This document shows, in pieces, positions 42,671 through 49,958 of a DNA stretch of 64,000 nucleotides. Position 1 is the first letter of the stretch. Each line of letters opens with the position of its first letter. The translations under genes and the position numbers were made by a program. A model generated the notes under the pieces. It searched no databases, was not told the origin of the DNA, and saw nothing but the letters and a program-made list of their open reading frames with translations. This DNA is from Myxococcales bacterium (GTDB lineage Bacteria > Myxococcota_A > Polyangia > Nannocystales > Nannocystaceae): assembly GCA_020633315.1 (NCBI GenBank), contig JACKDV010000004.1:310001-374000 (forward strand), read 5' to 3'.

Positions 42671-44263
42671 TCAGGGCTCGTCGCTCGGCGAGGGCTCCGT
42701 GCCGCCGGGCTCGTTGGCCGCGACGGCCTCGTTGGCCGCGACGGCCTCGTTGGCCGCCGTCGCCTCGTTGGCGGCGCCGGCCTCCTCGACCTCGGCCGCC
42801 ATCCCGATGCCCTCGCGAGGCTCGGTCTCGCTCGCGCTCGCATCGGCGACCGCCTCCGCGGCCTCGCCGTCGTCCGCCTCGTCCGAGCCACCGTCGTCCG
42901 AGCCACCGTCGTCCGCCTCGCCGTCCGAGCCGTCGTCGTCGGGCTCGGGATCCGGCTCGAGCTCGGCCTCGAGCGCGCGGGCGCGGGGCTCGGCCCCTCG
43001 CTCCTGCCGACAGCGATCGCACATGCGATCGAGCGGCAGCGGATCGGAGGGGCTCGGCTCCACGGCCACCAGCCCCTCTCGATAGAACCACACGCCGTCG
43101 CACAGCGGCACCACGCAGGGCATCACCTCCATGCCCGCGACCGACTCCACGTCGACCAGCAGCGCGCCGCCCTTGCTGCACTCGTCGCACAGCCGGATCG
43201 GATCCTGGCGTCGCCCCGCGAGGAAGTCCTGGAGCTGGGCGCCCGTCTTGTAGGTCCAGGTTCGCTCGCAGCCCGGGCGCCCGCACGCGACCTCGCGATC
43301 GGGGTGCGAGCGGCAGAACTCCCGGCAGGTGTCGCACATGCGCCGGGGCAGCGACGGCTCGGCGTCGAGATCCTCGGTGTGCAGCAGGGCCCACGCCCGC
43401 AGCTGCACCTCGCGATCGAGGGTGACCGTGCGGGTGCAGCCGTGCACCTTGCAGGGAGCCTCGCGGGGCTCGAGCCGAGCGAGCTTGTCCTGACACGGCC
43501 CGCACAGCCGCGGCGGCGGCTCGTGGATGTCGGGACGCCGACGCCGGCGATTCCGACGACCTCGCCGCTTGCCGCCCCCGCGGCCAGAGGCTGGCTCGGC
43601 CGCGTCTTCCTCGGCTTGACGACGCGCCCACACGCGGTGCTTGAGCTGCGCATCGCGGGTCCAGGTCCAGTGACGGCCGCAGCCCTCGAGCCGACACGGC
43701 ACCTCGCGGTCGGCGAGGTCCTTCTCCTCGGCGATGCAGTGCGGGCAGACCTTGCGCGGCGGCTCGACCGTGCCCCCCGTGCGCTGCATCGCCTTGCGCT
43801 GCATCGCCGTGGTCCAGGTCCAGGTGTGCTCACAGCCCGGGTTGGCGCAGGGCAGCTCGCGATCCTCGATCGACGAGAGCGCGGCCCGGTGCTCGTTGCA
43901 CATGCGCTTGGGCGGCGGCTGGCCGAACGCCTGCATCTGCTCCTGGGCCGTCCACGACCAGGTGTTGGGGCAGCCGTCGATCATGCACGGCACCTGGCGC
44001 TCGTCGAGGTGGCTGAACAGCCCGGCCGCGAGGGCCTGCCACGGCGCGGCCGCATCGTTGGGCGCAGCCTCGGGGGCTGGTCCCTCGGAGGTCGGTGCCA
44101 CCTCGGCCGCGGGCGAGCCCTCGCCGGCGCGCGCCTCGGGGCCGCTGCCCTTGCGGCGTCCGCGTCGGCGCCTCCGCTTGCGCCGCGGGCCCTCCGAGGC
44201 ATCACCGCCATCGGCGCCACCACGGGGCTCGGCCTCTTGCTCGTTGTTCCGCTCGCCTTCCAC
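42671..44263 (-). CDS. Protein with six zinc-ribbon-like modules, unknown function
   Basis: 530 residues from a GTG at 44263, with GAAGAGAG upstream. The frame extends to 44437 but that part is low complexity. After an Arg-rich basic N-terminus come six modules of about 50-60 residues, each with C-x(3-4)-GC-x(2)-TWTWT, a helix, then PP-x-R-x-C-x2-C: CMIDGCPNTWSW, CANPGCEHTWTW, CRLEGCGRHWTW, CKVHGCTRTV, CGRPGCERTWTY, CVVPLCDGVW. The last two-thirds of the C-terminus is a Glu/Asp/Ala-rich tail with AANEAVAANEA repeats. Four Cys per module suggest zinc binding. A basic head, zinc modules and an acidic tail would suit nucleic-acid binding, but no function is known to me. Confidence 0.75.
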   Translation of the reverse strand: MEGERNNEQEAEPRGGADGGDASEGPRRKRRRRRGRRKGSGPEARAGEGSPAAEVAPTSEGPAPEAAPNDAAAPWQALAAGLFSHLDERQVPCMIDGCPNTWSWTAQEQMQAFGQPPPKRMCNEHRAALSSIEDRELPCANPGCEHTWTWTTAMQRKAMQRTGGTVEPPRKVCPHCIAEEKDLADREVPCRLEGCGRHWTWTRDAQLKHRVWARRQAEEDAAEPASGRGGGKRRGRRNRRRRRPDIHEPPPRLCGPCQDKLARLEPREAPCKVHGCTRTVTLDREVQLRAWALLHTEDLDAEPSLPRRMCDTCREFCRSHPDREVACGRPGCERTWTYKTGAQLQDFLAGRRQDPIRLCDECSKGGALLVDVESVAGMEVMPCVVPLCDGVWFYREGLVAVEPSPSDPLPLDRMCDRCRQERGAEPRARALEAELEPDPEPDDDGSDGEADDGGSDDGGSDEADDGEAAEAVADASASETEPREGIGMAAEVEEAGAANEATAANEAVAANEAVAANEPGGTEPSPSDEP

Positions 44264-44455
44264 GCGCTGCTCTCTTCGACGGCCAAGCACACGGACCGCG
44301 AGCCCGACGACCGGCGAGGCAGTATCCCCCCACGATTTCGCGGCGTAAAGGGGTTCGATCCGGCCTGCGGCGCCCCGCCGACGTCGGCGAGCCACGCCCG
44401 CGGCGAAAAACGCCACGGGCGCCCACCGTGACCCCACCCTATACTGGGCGCGCCC

Positions 44456-44710
44456 ATGATCGAGATCCTCGTCGGAGCCCTCGTCGCCGGCGGCACCTAC
44501 CTTGCCGCCAAGAAGAAGAAGGCCTCCACCGGCAAGTCCGTGGCCGCAGCCGCAGCCACCGGCGTGGCCTCGGGCGCAGCCACCGCGGCGACGCTGTTCG
44601 TGCTCTCGGCGATGTGGCCCCTGCTGCTCATCGGCGGCGTGGCCGGGGGCGCGTACTACCTGGGCAAGAAGAAATCGCTCAAGGCCCTGCCGCCCTCGTC
44701 CAGCGGCTGA
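44456..44710 (+). CDS. Small membrane protein (84 aa)
   Basis: Starts MIEILVGALVAGGTYLAAKKKK: a hydrophobic helix followed by a Lys cluster, a Gly/Ala-rich loop, then a second membrane helix (ATLFVLSAMWPLLLIGGVAGGAYYLG) and another KKK. It looks like a two-helix hairpin with basic cytosolic ends. It stands alone, divergent from the zinc-ribbon gene and convergent with cdsA. Function unknown. Confidence 0.6.
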   Translation: MIEILVGALVAGGTYLAAKKKKASTGKSVAAAAATGVASGAATAATLFVLSAMWPLLLIGGVAGGAYYLGKKKSLKALPPSSSG

Positions 44711-44739
44711 GTGGCGCGGCCTCCTCGGACCCGCGGCCT

Positions 44740-45561
44740 TCAGGCAATCCAGCCGAGGTACACGTAGACGACGGGCGCCACGTAGACCATCGCGTCGATG
44801 CGGTCGAGCATGCCGCCGTGTCCGGGCAGCAGGTTGCTCGAGTCCTTGACCCCGAAGGTCCGCTTGATCATCGACTCCACCAGATCACCGGCCTGGCCGC
44901 AGACGTTGGCCACCAGCCCCAGCCCCAGCGCATGGGCGATGGGCAGCTCGGGAGCCAGCCACAGCGAGCCCAGGCCCACCGTGGCGAGCAGCGAGCCCAG
45001 CACGCCGCCGAACGCCCCCTGGATGGTCTTCTTGGGGCTGACCGCCTCGTAGAGCTTGTGCTTGCCGAACGCACGCCCGAAGAAGTAGGCGACGGTGTCG
45101 GAGAAGAACGCGATCGCCAGGGTGATCACGATCCAGTGCGGCTTGCCCATCTGCTTGAGCAGCGGCACCACGCTCATCAGCAGCGGCACGTAGACCAGGC
45201 CCGAGAGGCACACGCCGAAGTGGCGGCCCGCGTCGGGGAGCTGGGCGGGGCGGGCCAGCGCCGAGAAGCCGACGGCGATGGCCGAGAGCATCAGCAGCGG
45301 CGCCAGCACCCGCCCGGGGTCGAAGGCCACCGGCAGCACCACCATCGCCACCGCGAGCAGCCCGGTCACCACGCGCAGCAGGCCGCCCCGATCCGCGTCG
45401 GTCACGGGCAGGGCCATGCGCAGGTACTCGTCCATGCTCACCCACGCCACCGCGGCCGCGAACACCGTGACCGCCCACGGGGTGGGATCGAGGTAGATCG
45501 CGGCCAGCACCACCGGCACCAGCACCGCGGCCGTGGCCACCCGCTTGGCGAGGTTACCCAC
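44740..45561 (-). CDS. cdsA: Phosphatidate cytidylyltransferase
   Basis: 273 residues from a GTG at 45561, three bases after the uppS stop. The open frame further upstream lies within uppS. It is a multi-pass membrane protein ending with the CdsA signature: DLVESMIKRTFGVKDSSN, then LLPGHGGMLDRIDAM, with the conserved Asp residues that bind metal and CTP. It makes CDP-diacylglycerol for phospholipid synthesis. The uppS-cdsA pair is conserved in many bacteria. Confidence 0.95.
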   Translation of the reverse strand: MGNLAKRVATAAVLVPVVLAAIYLDPTPWAVTVFAAAVAWVSMDEYLRMALPVTDADRGGLLRVVTGLLAVAMVVLPVAFDPGRVLAPLLMLSAIAVGFSALARPAQLPDAGRHFGVCLSGLVYVPLLMSVVPLLKQMGKPHWIVITLAIAFFSDTVAYFFGRAFGKHKLYEAVSPKKTIQGAFGGVLGSLLATVGLGSLWLAPELPIAHALGLGLVANVCGQAGDLVESMIKRTFGVKDSSNLLPGHGGMLDRIDAMVYVAPVVYVYLGWIA

Positions 45562-45563
45562 GG

Positions 45564-46367
45564 CTACCCACTGCTGGAGGCCGCCGAGGTGCCCTCTTCG
45601 TCCCCCGCCGCGGGGCGGGCGGGCAACCGGGCGATCTGATCCGAGGTGAGGCCGAAGCGGCGCTCCCGGCTCCCGAAGTCCCGCAGGGCCGCCTCGAGGT
45701 CGGCGCGCTCGAACTCGGGCCAGAGCTTCTCGGTGAAGTGCAGCTCCGCGTACGCGATCTCCCACAGGAAGAAGTTGGAGATCCGGTGCTCGCCGCTGGT
45801 GCGGATGAGCAGGTCCATCGGCGGCAGGAGGTTGGAGGACTCGAGGTAGGAGCCGAACACCTCGGGGTCGACGGTGGCCGGGTCGAGCTTGCCCGCCACC
45901 GCGGCCCGGCACATGGCCGCCGCCGCCTTGGCGATCATCTCGCGGCCGCCGTAGCTCAGCGCGAGGCACAGCACCATGTCGTCGTTGTCCGCCGAGGCGC
46001 TCATCAGCTCCACCAGCGGCGAGCGGACGTAGTCGGGCAGGCGCTGGGTGTCTCCCACCGTGGTGAGGCGGATGCCGTTGTCGAGGATCTCCGACCGCTC
46101 CTGGATCAGGTAGCGGCGCAGCAGCTGCATGAGGTGGAAGACCTCCTCGGGCGGCCGATCCCAGTTCTGGCTGGAGAACGCGAACAGGGTCAGCGCCTGC
46201 ACCCCGATCTTGCGCGCGGCTCGCACCACCGTGCGCACCGAGTCGGCCCCCCGAGCATGGCCCTCCTCGCGAGGCAGCCCGCGAGAGCGAGCCCAGCGGC
46301 CGTTCCCGTCCATGATGATGCCGACATGACGGGGCAGCGGGCCCGGGATGGACTCGAGGTCGGACAT
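45564..46367 (-). CDS. uppS: Undecaprenyl diphosphate synthase
   Basis: 267 residues from the ATG at 46367. Motifs: HVGIIMDGNGRWA with catalytic D20, HARGADSVRTVV, LTLFAFSSQNWDRP, and the signature LLIRTSGEHRISNFFLW. It condenses isopentenyl units to the C55 lipid carrier for peptidoglycan and O-antigen. It is translated just ahead of cdsA. The C-terminus has a short non-conserved Pro/Ala/Ser tail. Confidence 0.96.
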   Translation of the reverse strand: MSDLESIPGPLPRHVGIIMDGNGRWARSRGLPREEGHARGADSVRTVVRAARKIGVQALTLFAFSSQNWDRPPEEVFHLMQLLRRYLIQERSEILDNGIRLTTVGDTQRLPDYVRSPLVELMSASADNDDMVLCLALSYGGREMIAKAAAAMCRAAVAGKLDPATVDPEVFGSYLESSNLLPPMDLLIRTSGEHRISNFFLWEIAYAELHFTEKLWPEFERADLEAALRDFGSRERRFGLTSDQIARLPARPAAGDEEGTSAASSSG

Positions 46368-46668
46368 GCTAGTGCGGCGAGATACCACGGGGCCCGACCC
46401 CGGAAAAGCCCTACTCCGGCACGGATGCCGTGGACGGCCCGCTCGTGGGAGCGGACGGACCGGACGGGGGCTCGAGCGGCGACCGACCGAAGGGCCGAGC
46501 GCGAGAGATCACACCCGGAATGTGCGCTCCTGGATCGGGGTTGGGGGCCCGTCTCGCGCGATCCCTCGCTTGCCGCGCTTCTTCGCCCTGGCTTAACCTG
46601 CGGGCCCCGCGGCGAGACGCCTCGCCTCCTGCACTCCAACCGGGACCATCCTGGGGAAAGCGACCAGC
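46368..46668. other. Intergenic, divergent promoter region
   Basis: About 300 bases between divergent uppS and the YbjN-like gene. It must hold both promoters, but no convincing -35/-10 pair was found by eye. No ORF or repeat is supported. Confidence 0.4.
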
Positions 46669-47103
46669 ATGAGCAGCGTCGAAGACCTCGATTCCTTCTT
46701 CATTCAGACCGGTCTTCAGTACGAGCAGATCGGCAAGAGCACCTGGGTCATCACCCCCGACAGCGCGCATCCGGCACAGATCGGCGTCAGCGCCGACCCT
46801 CCCGTGGTCGTGTTCTCGATCGTGATGTTCACCCTCGGCGGGCAAGAGGAGGACCACGAGGGTCTGTTCCGCTGCCTGCTCGAGCTCAACGCCGAGCTGC
46901 TCCACTCCTCGTACTCCCTACAGGGTGATAGAGTCGTTCTGTCCGGGGCGCAGCAGCTGGAGAACCTCGACTTCAACGAGTTCCAGGCCATGATCGACGA
47001 CATGTGCATGGCGCTGGACAACCACTGGGACAAGCTCGCAACCTGGGGCCGACCCGCGAGCCAGAGCCAGGACACCGGCGCGGCCGCCGAGGGGAGCGCG
47101 TAG
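46669..47103 (+). CDS. YbjN-like/T3S-chaperone-fold small protein
   Basis: 144 residues. The alternating pattern STWVITPDSAHPAQIGVSADPPVVVFSIVMFTL, then LFRCLLELNAELLHSSYSLQGDRVVLSGA and ENLDFNEFQAMIDDMCMALDNHW, fits the YbjN / chaperone-like fold: a strand hairpin, a helix, strands and a long C-terminal helix. It ends two bases before the pspA start, so they are one operon and may cooperate in the membrane-stress response. The family call is moderately sure. Confidence 0.7.
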   Translation: MSSVEDLDSFFIQTGLQYEQIGKSTWVITPDSAHPAQIGVSADPPVVVFSIVMFTLGGQEEDHEGLFRCLLELNAELLHSSYSLQGDRVVLSGAQQLENLDFNEFQAMIDDMCMALDNHWDKLATWGRPASQSQDTGAAAEGSA

Positions 47104-47104
47104 C

Positions 47105-47941
47105 ATGGGACTGTTTTCACGGCTGGGCACGCTGATCCGCTCGAACATCAACGAGCTGATCAACAAGGCCGAGGACCCCGAGAAGATGCTCAATCAGGTC
47201 CTCGTCGACATGAAGTCGCAGTTGATCGAGGCCAAGAAGCAGGTCGCGGTCGCGATCGCCGACGAGAAGCGCCTCAAGAAGCAGTACCAGCAGGAGGCCG
47301 CCAAGGCGGCGGAGTGGGAGCGCAAGGCGATGCTGGCCATCAAGGCCGGCGACGACAACCTCGCCAAGGCCGCGCTGGCGCGCAAGGGCGAGCACGACGA
47401 GGTCGCCGAGACCCTCAAGCAGCAGTGGGAGGCGCAAAAGCAGTCGGTCGAGCAGCTCAAGCTCGCCCTGCGCGGCCTCGACACCAAGATCGAGGAAGCC
47501 AAGCGCAAGCGCAACATCCTGGTCTCGCGGCAGAAGCGGGCCGAGGCGCAGCGCACGATCAACGAGACCCTCTCCAACATCAACTCCACCTCGGCGTTCG
47601 ACACCTTCGAGCGCATGTCCGATCGCGTCACCCAGCTCGAGGCCGAGGCCGAGGCCACGGCCGAGATCGGCGGTGCCCTGCCCGAGGCCTCGCTCGAGTC
47701 GCAGTTCAAGGCGCTCGAGGCCAGCACCGGGGTGGACGACGAGCTCGCCCGCCTCAAGAACAAGATGGCCCTGCAGGCGGCCGAGGAGGAGCGCAAGGCG
47801 ATCGGCGGCAGGGTGGACGAGCCTGCTCCCAGCGCCAGCACGGCCGACGTCGCGAGCGACGAGGAGGTCGAGAGCGCCTCCAAGGCGGCCGAGATCGACG
47901 CGCAGCTCGAGGAGCTCAAGCGCAAGCTCGCCGACGCGTAG
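47105..47941 (+). CDS. pspA: PspA/IM30 (Vipp1-like) membrane-stress protein
   Basis: 278 residues. The start MGLFSRLGTLIRSNINELI is the amphipathic membrane-binding helix, followed by AEDPEKMLNQVLVDMKSQLIEAKKQVAVAIADEKRL, diagnostic of PspA/IM30. The remainder to about residue 220 is coiled coil, and the C-terminal Ala/Glu-rich extension ends in another short helix (AQLEELKRKLADA). It polymerises on damaged membranes. No pspF or pspBC genes lie near; the upstream YbjN-like gene is its only partner here. Confidence 0.95.
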   Translation: MGLFSRLGTLIRSNINELINKAEDPEKMLNQVLVDMKSQLIEAKKQVAVAIADEKRLKKQYQQEAAKAAEWERKAMLAIKAGDDNLAKAALARKGEHDEVAETLKQQWEAQKQSVEQLKLALRGLDTKIEEAKRKRNILVSRQKRAEAQRTINETLSNINSTSAFDTFERMSDRVTQLEAEAEATAEIGGALPEASLESQFKALEASTGVDDELARLKNKMALQAAEEERKAIGGRVDEPAPSASTADVASDEEVESASKAAEIDAQLEELKRKLADA

Positions 47942-47950
47942 CGACGTCCA

Positions 47951-48010
47951 TGCCCCCCGCGGTCAGCGGGGGCGGACGGTGCACCACGCTTCCCCCCGCA
48001 AGCGGGGGGA
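47951..48010 (+). terminator. Two GC hairpins after pspA
   Basis: GCCCCCCGC (47952-47960) can pair with GCGGGGGC (47966-47973), and TCCCCCCGC (47991-47999) with GCGGGGGGA (48002-48010). Both follow the pspA stop directly. No T-run follows either. They are likely transcript-end hairpins or structure protecting the mRNA. Confidence 0.55.
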
Positions 48011-48021
48011 TCTCGTCGCCT

Positions 48022-48162
48022 TCGGAGGGACGAGCGCGGCTCGGCGGTCGTCCCTTCCGCGTCCACGAACCCTCGAGCTTTGGTGAGCGGAAGGCCCGGT
48101 GTGAGGAGCAGGCCATCGGAGGGGACGAGCGCGGCTCGGCGGTCGTCCCTTCCGCGTCCACG
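48022..48162. repeat. Direct repeat of about 45 bp
   Basis: The sequence beginning TCGGAGGG and ending CCGCGTCCACG occurs at 48022-48067 and at 48117-48162, identical apart from one G insertion. The copies are 95 bases apart in the non-coding gap after pspA. Function unknown; a duplication or a short repeated element. Confidence 0.85.
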
Positions 48163-48240
48163 GTGTCGCGCTCACGCCCGGCGGGTCGCGGGAGGCAAGG
48201 ACGGCAGGAAACGATCGGAGGGCTCGGGGGTGGGCATCGC

Positions 48241-48795
48241 ATGTCCCGTAGGGTGACGTTCCATGCCGGGGTCTGGCCGGGCCTGCTGATTCCCCTCGTG
48301 CTCGGGGGCTGCCCGCACAGCGACGTGGGCAGCCCCTGCAACCATGGGGCGGCCTTCGTGCCGCAGAGCCAGACCATCACCTTTCCCGCGCTCGCCTGCG
48401 ACCAGCTGCTGTGCGTGTATGCGGAGGACACCGAGCCCCCGCAGGAGGGCTGCGAGTCCAACGAGGAGTGCGGCTCGGCGGGAGGTGACGACCGCTTCGT
48501 GTGCGTGGAGGGGCACTGCGAGCTCGACCAGCGCCACGTGATGGCCCGCTCGATGTGCTCGCAGCAGTGCGACGCCGATGCGGACTGCGAGGGCGGCGAC
48601 CCCGACTCGGCGTGCAGCAGCGGCTTCGCCTGCGCGCGGATCCAGGGGCTAGGGGATCACTGCTGCGAGAAGCTGTGCGTCTGCCGGGACGACCTCGACG
48701 TGGCCGCCGCCGCGGCGCTCGAGCGCGAGTGCAGCGCGGACGCGGCCATGGGCTGCTGCGATCGCGAGCCGCACCCCGAGGCCTGCGGGAGCTGA
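48241..48795 (+). CDS. Cys-rich lipoprotein of unknown function
   Basis: 184 residues from the ATG at 48241. Signal and lipobox: LLIPLVLGGCPHSD. The mature part has about 20 Cys in pairs (ACDQLLC, CESNEEC, CVEGHC, CSQQCDADADC, CCEKLCVC, CCDREPHPEAC), a pattern common among disulfide-rich surface lipoproteins of myxobacteria. A CD-x-DADC-like motif resembles short EGF or Dickkopf-type repeats. No enzyme motif was seen. Confidence 0.8.
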   Translation: MSRRVTFHAGVWPGLLIPLVLGGCPHSDVGSPCNHGAAFVPQSQTITFPALACDQLLCVYAEDTEPPQEGCESNEECGSAGGDDRFVCVEGHCELDQRHVMARSMCSQQCDADADCEGGDPDSACSSGFACARIQGLGDHCCEKLCVCRDDLDVAAAAALERECSADAAMGCCDREPHPEACGS

Positions 48796-48849
48796 GCCCG
48801 GGGCGGGGCGGCCCGAGCCTCGCCCGTGCCGCCCCACACGTCGCGCGCC

Positions 48850-49386
48850 TCAGCCCTTCTTGGCCGCGCCCTTGCCCTCCCCGCCTTGCTTGGCCTTGGC
48901 CTTCTTGCCCTCGGCCTTGCCTCGCTTGCCCTTGGCGCCGCGCAGCAGCCCGCGGAAGCCGTGGCGCTCGACCGCCTGCGCCATCTGGGCTCGTTGCTCG
49001 GGGGTGAGCAGCGCATGCACCTCCATCATCGCGTCGAAGGCCCGGGCGCGCAGCTCGTGCTCGTGGGTCTCGATGGCAGCGAGCGTGGCCTGCATCGCCT
49101 TCTCGTCGGGCTTGGCCTTGGCCAGCTCGGCCGCGAGCTTGGCCTGCAGCCGCTCGATCGCCTCGCGGTCGGCCTTGGTGTCGGCGCGCAGCTCGGTCAT
49201 GACCGCCTGCAGCTCCTGCTTCTGTTGATCGCTGCACTCGAGGCGCTCGCACAGGCCTCCGTGGGATCGCTCGGCACGGGCGTCCGCGCCATCGGGCTTG
49301 GCCACGGCCACGCTGCCCAGGCCCAGCAGGGCCAGGCCGCCGATGGCCGGAAGGAGGATGCGGGTCTTGGGGCTCCACAGCTTCAT
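48850..49386 (-). CDS. Spy/CpxP-like (LTXXQ) periplasmic protein
   Basis: 178 residues from an ATG with AGGAG eight bases upstream. Signal peptide LLPAIGGLALLGLGSVAVA. The mature protein is helical with CSDQQKQELQAVMTELRADT and, near the end, LLTPEQRAQMAQAVERHG, the LTxxQ motif of Spy-type chaperones or zinc-resistance-associated proteins. The C-terminus is Lys/Gly/Ala-rich and basic, an unusual tail for this family. Two Cys before the first motif may form a disulfide. Confidence 0.8.
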   Translation of the reverse strand: MKLWSPKTRILLPAIGGLALLGLGSVAVAKPDGADARAERSHGGLCERLECSDQQKQELQAVMTELRADTKADREAIERLQAKLAAELAKAKPDEKAMQATLAAIETHEHELRARAFDAMMEVHALLTPEQRAQMAQAVERHGFRGLLRGAKGKRGKAEGKKAKAKQGGEGKGAAKKG

Positions 49387-49661
49387 GGTCGATCTCCTCG
49401 GTGGTCGATCGGTCGGACGACGGGCCTCGTGGGATGGTGTGGGCCCGGCGATCCTCCGCGCTCGTCTGCCCAGCATGCCCGGCGGGGCGCCCTGCGGCCG
49501 TCCACCTGCGGTAAACGCGAGGTAAACCGGAACGCCCCTCCGCGCCCGTCGGCGGCCTCCCGCGGGGGGCCGTCCTTGCGAAGCCAGCGGCGGCGGGCAC
49601 ACTGGGGGCGGACGCGTCCGTTGCCCCCCGCTTGGCAGAATGTGATATCAGGCGCAAACGG

Positions 49662-49880
49662 ATGAGTAAGGAAGACTCAATCGAGTTCGAGGGCAAGGTC
49701 GTCGAGGTCCTCAGTGGGGGAACCTTCAAGGTCGAGGTCGGCGACGATCACTACGTCATCGCCAAGCTGGCCGGCAAGATGCGGCGCTATCGGATCCGCG
49801 TGGTGCTGGGCGACAAGGTCACCGTCGCCGTGTCGCCCTACGATCCCACGCGGGGCCGCATCACGTACCGGCCTCGCTAG
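49662..49880 (+). CDS. infA: Translation initiation factor IF-1
   Basis: 72 residues, exactly the usual IF-1 length, from the ATG at 49662; an in-frame Met ten codons earlier is rejected. The sequence has the S1-type OB fold: IEFEGKVVEVLSGGTFKVEV, HYVIAKLAGKMRRYRIRVVLGDKVTV, and the C-terminal SPYDPTRGRITYR motif, which is nearly invariant. It binds the A site of the 30S subunit. It is alone here, followed 78 bases later by a kinase gene. Confidence 0.97.
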   Translation: MSKEDSIEFEGKVVEVLSGGTFKVEVGDDHYVIAKLAGKMRRYRIRVVLGDKVTVAVSPYDPTRGRITYRPR

Positions 49881-49958
49881 CGGGAGGGTCGTGACGCAGG
49901 GCTCCGTAGGGACCGGCACTGCGTACGGACCGTCCCCCGCTCGACACGGGAGCCGCCC

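Noticed and set aside
42031..43425. Plus-strand frames opposite the SDR and zinc-ribbon genes
   Set aside because: Arg/Pro/Ser-rich shadows without motifs.
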